Shown piece after piece: positions 50,490 to 60,345 of a stretch of DNA of 64,000 nt. A program made the position numbers and the translations under genes. Numbering within the stretch: position 1 is the stretch's first letter; every line of letters begins with the position of its first letter. The notes under the pieces are model-generated. The model did not search any database and was not told the DNA's origin. It worked only from the letters and a program-made list of their open reading frames with translations. The stretch spans positions 2,976,001 to 3,040,000 of the forward strand of contig NZ_CP080417.1 in assembly GCF_019457535.1 (NCBI RefSeq). The letters are read 5' to 3'. Source of the stretch: Shewanella halotolerans (GTDB lineage Bacteria; Pseudomonadota; Gammaproteobacteria; Enterobacterales; Shewanellaceae).

Positions 50490-52730
50490 TTATTTCTTGT
50501 TCTTGGCGTAATGTTTCAATAAGCCGGGCACATCTAATATCAATGCGATGCCACCGTCAGAGGTAATAGTCGCGCCAGCCATTCCTGGGGTGCCGTGTAA
50601 CAAGGTGCCCAGAGGCTTGATCACTACCTCTTCTTGACCGATCAAGGAGTCAACCACGAAGCCTATCTGCATGGTACCCAGCTGCACTATCACCACGTGG
50701 CCGTGCTGCTTGTCGCCATGCTTAAAGCTCACCGCCTTACGACTCAGCCAATGCTCGAGATAGAAGAGTGGCACCGCCTTTTCCCTCACTATGACGGTCA
50801 GCTGGCCATCGACAACATTTGTCTTTGTCAGATCCAGGTGGAAGATCTCGCTAACGCTCGACAGCGGCAGGGCAAATACCTGCTGAGCCACTTCCACCAT
50901 CAGGGTCGGCATAATCGCCAGGGTGAGTGGCACCTTAATCTCCAGGCAAGTCCCCTTACCTTTCAAGGAATCGATATGCACGGTACCGTTTAACTGAGTG
51001 ATACGCGTCTTCACCACATCCATGCCGACGCCGCGGCCTGAGATATCGGAGATCTCCACCTTGGTAGAGAAGCCTGGGGCGAAGATAAGGTTATAGGCCT
51101 CTTCATCAGACATGCGCGCTGCGGCATCCTCATCGAGCACGCCGCGCTTGATGGCGATCTGCTTGAGCTTATCTGGGTCCATCCCCGCGCCATCATCTTC
51201 AATCTTGAGCAAGATATGGTCACCTTCCTGACTGGCAGAAAGGGTAATAGTCCCGGTACGCGACTTGCCATTAGCTTCACGCTCGTCGGGCATCTCGATA
51301 CCATGGTCAACCGAGTTACGCACCAAGTGAACCAAAGGATCTGCAAGGGCTTCAACCAGGTTCTTATCCAGATCTGTATCTTCACCTATCATGCGAAGAT
51401 CGATCTCTTTATTCAGGCTGCGCGCTAAATCACGTACTACACGAGGGAAGCGGCCAAACACCTTCTTGATCGGCTGCATGCGCGTCTTCATCACCGCGCC
51501 CTGCAGATCGGCGGTCACCAGATCCAGGTTCGCCAGCGCCTTAGACATATCCTCATCATCACGGGAGATCCCTAAGCTAAGCAGGCGGTTACGCACCAAT
51601 ACCAGCTCACCGACCATGTTCATGATCTGATCCAGGCGCGCGGTATCGACGCGCACTGTGGTTTCCGCCTGAGGCATATTGGTCGCTGGCGCCTTGGCCG
51701 CGGCCTTCTCTTTCACCACAGGCTTAGGAGCTGGCGCCTCCACGGGTTGCGACTTAACGCTGCTTGGCGCCGGGGTGGCGACTTTATTCGGCGCAGGAAC
51801 TGCTGGCGCCTTAGCGGCAGGGGCTACTGGTGTGCTTGTCTCACTGCCAGGGCCGGCACCGGCGCCATGCAGTTCATCGAGCAGCTTTTCAAATTCATCG
51901 TCGGTGATCTCATCGGCATCCACCGGCGGCGAGGTCGGCTCAGGCACCTTGGCAATAGGGGCCGAAGGGGCCTGGAATTTACCCGAGCCATGCAGTTCAT
52001 CGAGCAGCGACTCGAACTCATCGTCTGTGATGTCGTCGCTATCGCTCGCCTGAATCGGCGCCGCACCGGCAGGCGCTGTACTTGATGGGCCCTTACCACT
52101 GCCGTGAAGGGCATCGAGGAGGGCTTCGAATTCAGATTCATCGATCTCATCGATATCGCCTTCTCCGGCGATAGAGGTCACGGGCGTATCGCTTACCGGC
52201 TCGTCGAACAGTTCGACACCGTCATCAAGCGGCATATCAAACAGCTCGATACCGTTGTCTGCTGGTGTTTCAACAGCCTGTTCAACCGGCGTTTCGGCAA
52301 CGGCTTCGTCTGACGCCCCGCCCTGTTCTGATGGCAATAAGCCACCAGAGCTCAATAATTTAAGGTTAGCTAACAGGCCTTCATCGGCAGGGCTTTGCTC
52401 GACACCCGCCTGGGTCTCGGCAAACATAGAGTTGATGGTGTCGACGGCTTGGAGAATGATATCCATCAGCTCGGCAGAAACGCTGCGCTTACCCGTACGT
52501 AACAGGTCAAAGGTGTTTTCCGCTTCGTGACAAACATCCACCATGGGGGTCAGGCTCAGGAAGCCGGCGCCGCCTTTAACGGTATGGAATCCACGGAAGA
52601 TGGCATTGAGTAGTTCGGTGTCGTCGGGGTTATTCTCTAACGCCACCAGCTGTTCAGAGAGAAGCTCAAGGATCTCGCCCGCTTCAATCAAAAAGTCCTG
52701 CAGTATCTCTTCATCAACATCAAAGGACAT
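50490..52730 (-). CDS. cheA: Chemotaxis histidine kinase CheA with three acidic repeats in the linker
   Basis: Autophosphorylates and passes phosphate to CheY and CheB. 746 residues: HPt domain with phospho-His49 (FRGFHTVKGGAGFLS), a long Ala/Pro-rich linker (~130-365), dimerisation helices (TTVRVDTARLDQIMNMVGELVLVRNRL), kinase core (LVRNSVDHGIE, DDGAGMD, ISGRGVGMDVV) and a CheW-like C-terminus. The linker carries three copies of a D-E-F-E-x-L-L-D-E-L-H-G-x-G motif (ESEFEALLDALHGSG, DDEFESLLDELHGSG, DDEFEKLLDELHGAG) spaced about 40 residues. In Vibrio a CheA linker segment binds ParP. Confidence 0.96.
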   Translation of the reverse strand: MSFDVDEEILQDFLIEAGEILELLSEQLVALENNPDDTELLNAIFRGFHTVKGGAGFLSLTPMVDVCHEAENTFDLLRTGKRSVSAELMDIILQAVDTINSMFAETQAGVEQSPADEGLLANLKLLSSGGLLPSEQGGASDEAVAETPVEQAVETPADNGIELFDMPLDDGVELFDEPVSDTPVTSIAGEGDIDEIDESEFEALLDALHGSGKGPSSTAPAGAAPIQASDSDDITDDEFESLLDELHGSGKFQAPSAPIAKVPEPTSPPVDADEITDDEFEKLLDELHGAGAGPGSETSTPVAPAAKAPAVPAPNKVATPAPSSVKSQPVEAPAPKPVVKEKAAAKAPATNMPQAETTVRVDTARLDQIMNMVGELVLVRNRLLSLGISRDDEDMSKALANLDLVTADLQGAVMKTRMQPIKKVFGRFPRVVRDLARSLNKEIDLRMIGEDTDLDKNLVEALADPLVHLVRNSVDHGIEMPDEREANGKSRTGTITLSASQEGDHILLKIEDDGAGMDPDKLKQIAIKRGVLDEDAAARMSDEEAYNLIFAPGFSTKVEISDISGRGVGMDVVKTRITQLNGTVHIDSLKGKGTCLEIKVPLTLAIMPTLMVEVAQQVFALPLSSVSEIFHLDLTKTNVVDGQLTVIVREKAVPLFYLEHWLSRKAVSFKHGDKQHGHVVIVQLGTMQIGFVVDSLIGQEEVVIKPLGTLLHGTPGMAGATITSDGGIALILDVPGLLKHYAKNKK

Positions 52731-52745
52731 TCATATGACTCCTAC

Positions 52746-53483
52746 TTAGAAACCTAGACTCGACAGCAAGTCATCGACTTCATCTTGCCCTGTCACGACA
52801 TCATCACGCTGATCAGCGTTCATAATAGGACCTTCAGCTTCGACACACTTCTCAGATGCACGGGGCTTATCCGTGACGGGCTGCTCGCCAAATACGGTCA
52901 ACATAGAGACCAGATTACTCTCAACTTCTCGCACCAGCTCGATCACCCGGCGGATCATCTGTCCGGTCAGATCTTGGAAGTCCTGGGCCAGTAGTATGTT
53001 GTTGAGTAACTCTTTCAAACGATTGGAATCGGATTCGCTGCGTTCGATAAACTGCTGAACATCATGGCAAAGCGCCTTAAATTCGTGCAGCTGAATATCT
53101 CGACGCATCAGGCGATCCCAGGAAGGCTTAACGGCCTGTACGTTCATGGTAAGGGCATCTGCAAGAGGCAGAGACTCTTCGACGGCGTCCATGGTTTTGT
53201 TGGCGGCCTGTTCCGTCATGTCGATGACGTAATTGAGGCGCTCTTTGGCATCGGGAATTTCGCTATTAGCCAGCTCCACGAGGCGACCGTCCACCTGAAA
53301 GTCCACTATGGCACTGTGAAGCTGACGGGTTAGGCGACCCACCTCGTCAAACAGCTCTTTCTGAATCGGGCTGGCGATATCGCGAATTAGCTCATCGGCC
53401 ATCTCTTGTTGACCTGCCTCTAGCAGATCAACGAGTTGCTTGGCCTGTGCTAGATTGATCAGCCCTGAAGTTTCTGCCTGCAT
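52746..53483 (-). CDS. cheZ: Chemotaxis protein phosphatase CheZ
   Basis: Dephosphorylates CheY-P. 245 residues, mostly helical, with the active-site segment LLAQDFQDLTGQMIRRVIELV and a C-terminal CheY-binding peptide (DDLLSSLGF) after a flexible linker. The gene ends 15 bases before cheA and starts 13 bases after cheY. Confidence 0.95.
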   Translation of the reverse strand: MQAETSGLINLAQAKQLVDLLEAGQQEMADELIRDIASPIQKELFDEVGRLTRQLHSAIVDFQVDGRLVELANSEIPDAKERLNYVIDMTEQAANKTMDAVEESLPLADALTMNVQAVKPSWDRLMRRDIQLHEFKALCHDVQQFIERSESDSNRLKELLNNILLAQDFQDLTGQMIRRVIELVREVESNLVSMLTVFGEQPVTDKPRASEKCVEAEGPIMNADQRDDVVTGQDEVDDLLSSLGF

Positions 53484-53496
53484 AGCTCAACCTTGA

Positions 53497-53880
53497 TTAA
53501 CCGAGTCGTTCGAAAATTTTGTCTAACTTCTCTTTCAATGTCGCCGCAGTAAAAGGTTTCACCACATAGCCATTCACACCGGCCTGCGCCGCTGCAATGA
53601 TCTGTTCCCTTTTCGCTTCCGCAGTCACCATCAACACAGGAATGTGCTTCAGGTTGTCATCAGCACGAATAGCCTTTAACAGGTCGATCCCCTGCATGCC
53701 AGGCATATTCCAATCGGTCACGACAAAGTCAAAATCGCCTTTTTGCAACATAGGCAAGGCTGTCGAACCGTCATCTGCTTCCTGAGTGTTATTAAAACCC
53801 AAGTCTCTCAACAAGTTCTTGATGATGCGTCTCATTGTTGAGAAGTCGTCAACAACGAGAATCTTCATATTCTTGTCCAA
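53497..53880 (-). CDS. cheY: Chemotaxis response regulator CheY
   Basis: Binds the flagellar switch when phosphorylated. 127 residues: VVDDFSTMRRIIKNLL, phospho-acceptor Asp56 (FVVTDWNMPGMQG), the Thr/Ala switch region (VLMVTAEAKRE) and Lys in YVVKPFTAATL. The start is TTG 53880, backed by GGAGG 5 bases upstream; ATG 53868 is possible but has no comparable ribosome site. Follows fliA by 42 bp. Confidence 0.96.
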   Translation of the reverse strand: MDKNMKILVVDDFSTMRRIIKNLLRDLGFNNTQEADDGSTALPMLQKGDFDFVVTDWNMPGMQGIDLLKAIRADDNLKHIPVLMVTAEAKREQIIAAAQAGVNGYVVKPFTAATLKEKLDKIFERLG

Positions 53881-53922
53881 GGTTTCCTCCGCGGAGCTGT
53901 TTTTATATTGCTCATGTAATCG

Positions 53923-54642
53923 TTATATTTTGGTCCAATGCTTGAGTTTAGCTTTGAGTCTGAGCATCGCCTGGCTGTGTATCTGGCTTACCCGGGATTC
54001 GCTGACATCAAGTACGGCACCGATCTCTTTTAAATTTAATGCTTCGTCATAATATAACGACAAAACTAATCCATCTCTTTCTGGCAGTAATTTAATCGCC
54101 TCGACGAGGGCCTCGTGGAACTGTGTCTCTGCCAGTGACTCAAATGCGTCGTCCTGATGATCGTCTTCCTGTCTTACTACATCGACCGATACACCAAGAT
54201 CTTCAATTCCAACTACTTTCCCGACAGAAACATCATTAAGAATATGATGGTACTCATCGAGCGTCATATCAAGTCGATCCGCAATTTCATTGTCTTTTGC
54301 GTCACGTCCAAGTTCTTGTTCTAGCTCGTCAATCACCTGGGCTATGCGTCGCTGATTACGGTGAACCGACCTGGGCACCCAGTCTCCTCGCCTAATTTCG
54401 TCGAGCATAGAGCCGCGAATTCGGATACCGGCGAAGGTTTCAAACTTGGCGCCCTTGCTGCCATCGAACTTGGCCGAGGCTTCAAGCAGGCCCATCATAC
54501 CTGCTTGTAACAGATCATCCAATTGCACCGAGGCGGGTAGACGAGCGAGTAAATGGTGAGCAATCCTTTTTACCAACGGTGCATACTGTTCGACAATAGA
54601 AGCTTTGTTATCTAAACAAGTATACGCAGCGGCTTTACTCAC
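53923..54642 (-). CDS. fliA: Flagellar RNA polymerase sigma factor FliA (sigma-28)
   Basis: Directs transcription of late flagellar and chemotaxis genes. 239 residues with sigma-70-family regions 2 (LLQAGMMGLLEASAKFD, GIRIRGSMLDEIRRGDWVPRS), 3 and 4 (LNLKEIGAVLDVSESRVSQIHSQA). Starts overlapping the flhG stop by 8 bases. Its anti-sigma factor FlgM is not in the window. Confidence 0.96.
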   Translation of the reverse strand: MSKAAAYTCLDNKASIVEQYAPLVKRIAHHLLARLPASVQLDDLLQAGMMGLLEASAKFDGSKGAKFETFAGIRIRGSMLDEIRRGDWVPRSVHRNQRRIAQVIDELEQELGRDAKDNEIADRLDMTLDEYHHILNDVSVGKVVGIEDLGVSVDVVRQEDDHQDDAFESLAETQFHEALVEAIKLLPERDGLVLSLYYDEALNLKEIGAVLDVSESRVSQIHSQAMLRLKAKLKHWTKI

Positions 54643-55516
54643 TCGTACGATCCTCTTGATATTCGGGACGTTGAACCAATCGCTCTACAAAGAACTCCAG
54701 GTGTCCGCCCGGTTGTTGTGGCACTGGCCAGCTAATAATCTTATTCGCCAGGCCATGGTAAGCAATTGACGCCGGCGACTTAGGAAATGCCTCGACGATC
54801 AACTTTTGTTTACGAACTGATTTGCGAAGGTTTTCATCGAAGGGGATAGTCGCAACCAGCTCCAGGGCCACGTCGAGAAAACGGTCGGTTACCTTGCTAA
54901 GTTTAGCAAACAACTCCATCCCTTCTCGTAAACTTCTGACCATATTTGCCACAATCTTAAATCTGAATACGCCATGCTCACGACTTAGAATCTTAATCAA
55001 AGCATAGGCATCGGTAATAGAGGTCGGCTCATCACACACAACAACCAACACATCTTGAGAAGCGCGAGAGAAGCTGAGCACCATGTCTGAGATGCCTGCC
55101 GCGGTATCGACCACCAGAATATCAAACTGGGTCTTCATCTCGCTGAAGGCACGGATCAGGCCCGCATGCTGGGCCGGTGTCAGCTCGACCATGGCCTGGG
55201 TGCCTGAGGTGGCAGGAATAATACCAATTCCCTTAGGACCGCGTACGATAATATCGTCAAGGTCGGCGTCACCCGATAAAACGTGGGAGAGATTGCGCTC
55301 GGCTCTGAGGCCCAACATGACATCGACGTTGGCCAGGCCCAAGTCGGCATCGAGCACAAGCACACGCTTGCCCTTCTCGGCTAGGGAGACGGCGGTATTG
55401 ATCGACACGCTGGTTTTACCTACGCCACCCTTACCACCGGTTACGGCAATTACTTTTACTTTTTCGTTATATGGTTGATTCATCATACGTAAACCGCTTG
55501 CTTGATCCCGACTCAT
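54635..55516 (-). CDS. flhG: Flagellar number regulator FlhG (FleN), MinD-like ATPase
   Basis: Limits flagellum number by antagonising FlhF and the master regulator in polar flagellates. About 293 residues: an N-terminal SRDQASGLRMMNQ segment (the DQAxxLR activator helix that stimulates FlhF), deviant Walker A VTGGKGGVGKTSVSINTA, LDADLGLANVDVMLG and VVDTAAGISDMVL. The start is uncertain: ATG 55516 is favoured (GAG 7 bases before), while ATG 55546 has AAGG close by and would overlap flhF by 26 bases. Confidence 0.93.
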   Translation of the reverse strand: MSRDQASGLRMMNQPYNEKVKVIAVTGGKGGVGKTSVSINTAVSLAEKGKRVLVLDADLGLANVDVMLGLRAERNLSHVLSGDADLDDIIVRGPKGIGIIPATSGTQAMVELTPAQHAGLIRAFSEMKTQFDILVVDTAAGISDMVLSFSRASQDVLVVVCDEPTSITDAYALIKILSREHGVFRFKIVANMVRSLREGMELFAKLSKVTDRFLDVALELVATIPFDENLRKSVRKQKLIVEAFPKSPASIAYHGLANKIISWPVPQQPGGHLEFFVERLVQRPEYQEDRTSE

Positions 55517-55520
55517 TATA

Positions 55521-56948
55521 TTACTCAAATGCGTAGGCCTGTTCATATGACCTTTCGTTATTCTGTATTGGTTGCACTTTCTTTTCGAGTACCGACAGGG
55601 CCTTGTTGGCTAAGGCTAAGGTGTCGGCCACTTGCATATCTTCTGGCACTCTCTGTCCATCGGTGACATAACTCAAAGGTAATCCACTTTGAATCAACAC
55701 ACTCAACGCCGGTGCCAAGGCCACTGACTCATCTAATTTGGTCAAAATTGCGCCGGATAATGGAATCCGGGTAAACTGTGCGACGGCATCTTCAAGCACT
55801 CTTCTTTGACTTGTAGATGACAGTACCAGATAACTGCGAATAGGTAATCTGCTATTTGCAGTTAAATTATCAAGTTGCTGGAACAATCTCACATCTCTCT
55901 GTCCCATGCCCGCCGTATCTATCAATACTAGCTTGCGATTGCGGAACTGATAAAGAATTTGTTCCAACTCATTGAGATCATGAGCTTGCTTGACCGGGCA
56001 CCCCATTATTTTGCCATAGGTTGCCAGCTGCTCATAGGCTCCAATGCGATAATGATCGGTTGTAATGAGTGCAACTTGATCTGAACCATGCTGTGCGGCG
56101 AATCGAGCGGCTAATTTTGCGACACTCGTCGTCTTACCCACACCGGTTGGGCCGACAAAGGCGACCACACCGCCCTGACGAACGATGTCGTCCCCTTGGT
56201 TGTCGAGCATATTTGCCAAGCTGCGTGGTAAGGCCTTCACCAGATCCGCCGGCACATAATGCTCACTAAGAGCCGATAACTTGGCGGCAACCTCAGGACT
56301 AAACTCGGCGTCCAGCAAGCGACTCTCTAGCATGGCGCCGACTGGGTCCAGACGACTCTTCTGCTCGGTCAGCAGTGAGGTCACTTGATGTGTCAGTAGG
56401 TTGCGAAGTGATGCCAGCTCCTCGCGCATAGACTCGAGTTCGCTGCCGGTCGGCGCGCTCTTATCGCGCTTTGCACGGTTAAAATTCTGGCTCTCATGTG
56501 TATTGGCATGGGAGTTAGCCTGCATGCTGCCATGCATATTAGGCGCTGCCATCTCATCGCTTGGCGCCTTCAATCCCTGGGCCCAGGCAGGCATCTCGAG
56601 TGCTTCATTCGATTGGCTTAGCTGCTGACTGACGCGATTTTGTTGACGCTCGAGCAGAGCCTGCAGCGAATCGGCCACGGGTGATGGCTGTTTTTTTGAC
56701 TCTGTCTTGATGGGCTGGCGACCGATAGAGACCTTCTCCTCGGCCAGATCGAGAAAGCTGGGTGACAAAGGCGCGGCATCATTTTTCGCCACGCTCGGCT
56801 TAGGCTCATCGTAGTCTACCGCGGCGACGATCTCGATACCGCCGGTAACTTTCTTGTTCGACATGATCACCGCATCCGAACCTAATGTCTCTTTCACCTG
56901 GGCCAATGCAGAGCGCATATCTTTTGCCAAAAAACGTTTTATTTTCAC
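55521..56948 (-). CDS. flhF: Flagellar SRP-type GTPase FlhF
   Basis: Marks the pole for flagellum assembly. 475 residues: N-terminal basic B domain (~1-250, KIKRFLAKDMRSALAQVKETLG followed by Gln/Ser-rich sequence), then N and G domains with FVGPTGVGKTTSVAKLAARFA, TTDHYRIGAYEQL, LIDTAGMGQRD and LTKLDESVALAPALS. Follows flhA by 11 bases and couples with flhG. Confidence 0.96.
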   Translation of the reverse strand: MKIKRFLAKDMRSALAQVKETLGSDAVIMSNKKVTGGIEIVAAVDYDEPKPSVAKNDAAPLSPSFLDLAEEKVSIGRQPIKTESKKQPSPVADSLQALLERQQNRVSQQLSQSNEALEMPAWAQGLKAPSDEMAAPNMHGSMQANSHANTHESQNFNRAKRDKSAPTGSELESMREELASLRNLLTHQVTSLLTEQKSRLDPVGAMLESRLLDAEFSPEVAAKLSALSEHYVPADLVKALPRSLANMLDNQGDDIVRQGGVVAFVGPTGVGKTTSVAKLAARFAAQHGSDQVALITTDHYRIGAYEQLATYGKIMGCPVKQAHDLNELEQILYQFRNRKLVLIDTAGMGQRDVRLFQQLDNLTANSRLPIRSYLVLSSTSQRRVLEDAVAQFTRIPLSGAILTKLDESVALAPALSVLIQSGLPLSYVTDGQRVPEDMQVADTLALANKALSVLEKKVQPIQNNERSYEQAYAFE

Positions 56949-56959
56949 TTAAATACCCT

Positions 56960-59059
56960 CTACTGGCCGACCGCTGATACGATGCGAATTTGTTTCTCAT
57001 CAGGCACCTCTTGGTAAGAGATCACCCGCAGATTTGGAATCGTATGTTTAACAAAACGCGACAGCGTCGAACGTAACATACCCGATGTCAGTAGGATGGC
57101 TGGTTGGCCCACCATTTCCTGACGCTGGGATGCGTCGAGTAACGACTTTTGCATCCTCTCGGCAAGGCTAGGTTCGATATTCGGCCCCTCGCCTCCCGTT
57201 GCCTGCATAGACTGATGCAACATCTGTTCCAATTCAGGCGCCAAAGTTATGACAGGAATTTCCGGTTCTGGACCGCTTATTTCTTGAACAATCATGCGTT
57301 TAAGTGCAATACGTACGGCGGCGGTAAGTACCTCGGTATCGTTACTCTTAGGCCCGTACTCGAGTAGGGTCTGAACTATGGTCTTCAGGTCGCGGATCGA
57401 CACGCCTTCGTTAAGCAGGTTCTGCATTACCTTGACCACAGTGCCTAACGGCAAGACATCAGGAATGAAGCCACTGACCAGCTTAGGCGAATGCTTGGCC
57501 AGCATATCCATCAGCTGCTGCACCTCTTCGTAGCCCAGCAACTTGGAGGCGTTATTGGTTAACAGCTGACTCAGGTGAGTCGCCACTACGGTGGCGGCAT
57601 CCACCACTGTATAACCTAGCGTCTGAGCATGTTCTCTGAGCTCAGGGGCGATCCACACAGCTTCTAAACCAAAGGCGGGATCTGTGGTCTCGACACCGTC
57701 AAGCTTGCCATAGACCTGACCTGGGTTGATGGCCAGTTCACAATCGTGACGAATATCTGCCTCTCCTGAGGCCACCCCCATTAGGGAGATCCGATAGGTG
57801 TTTGGCGCGAGATCCAGGTTATCGCGAATATGCACGGCGGGAACCAGGAAGCCCAGCTCTTGGGAGAGCTTCTTACGCACGCCCTTGATGCGGCCCAACA
57901 GCTCACCACCCTGTCCCTTATCCACCAGCGGGATCAGACGGTAGCCCACCTCCAGGCCAATGGTGTCCACCTGCTGCACATCGTCCCAGCTAAGCTCTTT
58001 AGGCTTGGCATCGCCGGGAGTCGCAGGTGAGGTCTTAGCAATCTCCAGGGCACGTTGTCTGTCGAGATCTTTCTTACGATGCAGAAAATAGGCGCCAGCC
58101 GCAGTGATCAAGCCAAAGCTGAGAAAAGCGAAATGCGGCATGCCAGGCACTATGCCCATGGTCAGCAGGACGCCGGCGGCGATGGCCAGCGACTTAGGGT
58201 TGTCGAACATCTGGCTCATCACCATCTGTCCCATGTCGCCAGATTCATTCTGACGGGTCACCATCAAGGCCGCCGCAATAGAGAGCAAGAGGCCAGGGAT
58301 CTGCGCCACCAGGCCGTCACCGATAGTCAACAGGGTGTAGATCTCGACCGCAGAGGAGAAGTCCAGCCCGTGCTGCGCCATACCTATGACGAAACCGCCC
58401 AGTATGTTGATCACCAGAATCATGATACCGGCGATGGCATCCCCTTTTACAAACTTAGAGGCACCATCCATTGCACCATAGAAGTCGGCTTCCTTGGTCA
58501 CTTCGGCGCGGCGAATGCGGGCCTGATCCTGATTGAGGATCCCGGCGTTAAGGTCGGCGTCAATTGCCATCTGCTTACCTGGCATGGCATCCAGGGTAAA
58601 GCGAGCACTCACCTCAGAGATACGTCCGGCACCCTTGGTTACCACGGCGAAGTTGATGATGATCAGGATAAGAAACACCACCAGACCCACAGCATAATTA
58701 CCGCCAATCACCACAGAGCCGAAAGCCTCAATCACCTTACCCGCGGCGTCGCCACCGTTGTGCCCCTCAAGCAAGACGATACGGGTCGAGGCGACGTTAA
58801 GCGCCAAACGCAGCAAGGTAGCAACCAGCAGCACAGTGGGAAAGGCAGCAAAATCTAGGGGGCGGTCGGTATAGATGGCCACTAGCAAGACCACCAGGGC
58901 CAAGGCGATATTAAAGGAGAACAGGATATCCAGCAGGAAGGCCGGCATGGGCAAGACGATCATCGCCAGCGCCGCAAGCACCAATATGGGCGTACCTATC
59001 CCTTTAAAATTGGCGGGTTTTACCTGTTTTATCTGACCGAGCGTTGCTTTCAAATCCAT
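56960..59059 (-). CDS. flhA: Flagellar type III export gate protein FlhA
   Basis: Largest membrane component of the flagellar export gate. 699 residues: N-terminal membrane half with about eight helices and the cytoplasmic FHIPEP-type loop (RISEVSARFTLDAMPGKQMAIDADLNAG), and a C-terminal soluble half that docks substrates (VHIRDNLDLAPNTYRISL, SGFIPDVLPLGTVVKVMQNLL). ATG 59059 is chosen; an in-frame TTG three bases earlier is ignored. Separated from flhB by about 150 bp. Confidence 0.97.
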   Translation of the reverse strand: MDLKATLGQIKQVKPANFKGIGTPILVLAALAMIVLPMPAFLLDILFSFNIALALVVLLVAIYTDRPLDFAAFPTVLLVATLLRLALNVASTRIVLLEGHNGGDAAGKVIEAFGSVVIGGNYAVGLVVFLILIIINFAVVTKGAGRISEVSARFTLDAMPGKQMAIDADLNAGILNQDQARIRRAEVTKEADFYGAMDGASKFVKGDAIAGIMILVINILGGFVIGMAQHGLDFSSAVEIYTLLTIGDGLVAQIPGLLLSIAAALMVTRQNESGDMGQMVMSQMFDNPKSLAIAAGVLLTMGIVPGMPHFAFLSFGLITAAGAYFLHRKKDLDRQRALEIAKTSPATPGDAKPKELSWDDVQQVDTIGLEVGYRLIPLVDKGQGGELLGRIKGVRKKLSQELGFLVPAVHIRDNLDLAPNTYRISLMGVASGEADIRHDCELAINPGQVYGKLDGVETTDPAFGLEAVWIAPELREHAQTLGYTVVDAATVVATHLSQLLTNNASKLLGYEEVQQLMDMLAKHSPKLVSGFIPDVLPLGTVVKVMQNLLNEGVSIRDLKTIVQTLLEYGPKSNDTEVLTAAVRIALKRMIVQEISGPEPEIPVITLAPELEQMLHQSMQATGGEGPNIEPSLAERMQKSLLDASQRQEMVGQPAILLTSGMLRSTLSRFVKHTIPNLRVISYQEVPDEKQIRIVSAVGQ

Positions 59060-59211
59060 CAATCTAGCGCCTGAACTTTGACATCTAGCAAGGATTCAGC
59101 AAAAAGTACGCCAACTTAAGGCCGGCTTAGTTCGCAGCGACTCAAGCGGATAACAAACGAACAAATATCAAACAGTACAGACGCAAAATAAGAGTTAACC
59201 AGCTTAAAACG

Positions 59212-60345
59212 TTAGTATTTTAGCTCATCTGGGATCGGCTGATTAATAGGGATAGGTGTCGGCCGCTTACCACCTTTTTGCTGATACTGACGCAGTTGGA
59301 ACACATAGGCCAATACCTGGGCCACGGCAGTAAACAGCCCCTCGGGGATCTCCTGATCTATTTTGGTGGTGTGATAGATAGCCCTGGCCAATGGCGGCGC
59401 CGAGACGATAGCGACATCATGCTCGCGGGCGATCTCACGGATCTTAAAGGCGACATCATCCACCCCTTTGGCAAGAACATAGGGCGCCGCGGCCTTGGTC
59501 ACATCATACTTCACCGCCACGGCGTAGTGCTCTGGATTAACGACGATGACATCGGCATTGGGCACCTCGGCCATCATGCGCCGCTGGGCCATCTCACGCT
59601 GCATCTGACGCACCCGGCCTTTCACCTCAGGCTGACCCTCGGTGTCCTTGTACTCGTCCTTGATCTCCTGCTTGGTCATTCTCAGCTGTTTATTGTGGTT
59701 CCAGATCTGAAACGGCACGTCGATCACCACGATAATCACGGTAGAGGAGCAAAGCACAATAAACATCCACACCAGCAGATCCAGGGCATTATAGACATTG
59801 CCCGGCAGATGCCCCTGGGACAGGGTAAGAATATCGGTGAAATAGTAGCTCAGCAGCAGATAGGCCATCAGGGCCACCACGGAGAATTTAGCGATCCCCT
59901 TGGTCAGCTCCACCAAGGCCTGCACCCCGAACATACGCTTAAAGCCGCTGATGGGGTTCATCTTATTGCCCTTAGGCATGAAAGCCTTGGCCGAGAAGGT
60001 GATGCCTCCGAGCACGACATTCCCCAGGAAGGCGATAAAGGCGAGAAACAGCACGAAGCTGGCCATAGGTATCGCCAGCTCCTTAAAAACCATCATCCAG
60101 ATATTGAACAGACTATTGGTGTCGTAGATCTCCTGCCTGCTCATGGTAAACAGGTTCGTCATCACGCTCATCAATGACTGGCCCAAGCTCGGCCCTATGA
60201 CGGCAAATCCAACCGCCGCCGACATCAACACAGCAGAGGTGCCCAGCTCCTTAGATCGGGCTACCTGCCCTTTCTCTCGCGCCTGTTCGCGTCGCCTGGG
60301 GGTCGCCTCTTCGGTCTTCTCCTGACTGGTATCGTTATCGGCCAT
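59212..60345 (-). CDS. flhB: Flagellar export switch protein FlhB
   Basis: Controls substrate switching from rod/hook to filament proteins. 377 residues: an N-terminal charged segment (SQEKTEEATPRRREQAREKGQVARSKE), four membrane helices to about residue 215, and the cytoplasmic autocleavage domain. The cleavage motif reads NPEH (VIVVNPEHYAVAVKYD) instead of the common NPTH; the Asn-Pro bond is kept. Start overlaps the fliR stop by one base. A second, free copy of the post-cleavage domain is encoded at 45404. Confidence 0.96.
   Translation of the reverse strand: MADNDTSQEKTEEATPRRREQAREKGQVARSKELGTSAVLMSAAVGFAVIGPSLGQSLMSVMTNLFTMSRQEIYDTNSLFNIWMMVFKELAIPMASFVLFLAFIAFLGNVVLGGITFSAKAFMPKGNKMNPISGFKRMFGVQALVELTKGIAKFSVVALMAYLLLSYYFTDILTLSQGHLPGNVYNALDLLVWMFIVLCSSTVIIVVIDVPFQIWNHNKQLRMTKQEIKDEYKDTEGQPEVKGRVRQMQREMAQRRMMAEVPNADVIVVNPEHYAVAVKYDVTKAAAPYVLAKGVDDVAFKIREIAREHDVAIVSAPPLARAIYHTTKIDQEIPEGLFTAVAQVLAYVFQLRQYQQKGGKRPTPIPINQPIPDELKY

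Noticed and set aside
51679..52053. Ala/Ser-rich plus-strand frame opposite the CheA linker
   Set aside because: Mirrors the Pro/Ala-rich low-complexity linker of cheA; not an independent gene.
58055..58858. 267-codon plus-strand frame antisense to flhA
   Set aside because: His/Gln-rich shadow of a well-supported gene on the other strand.
59278..60177. 299-codon plus-strand frame antisense to flhB
   Set aside because: His-rich composition typical of an antisense shadow; flhB is certain on the minus strand.
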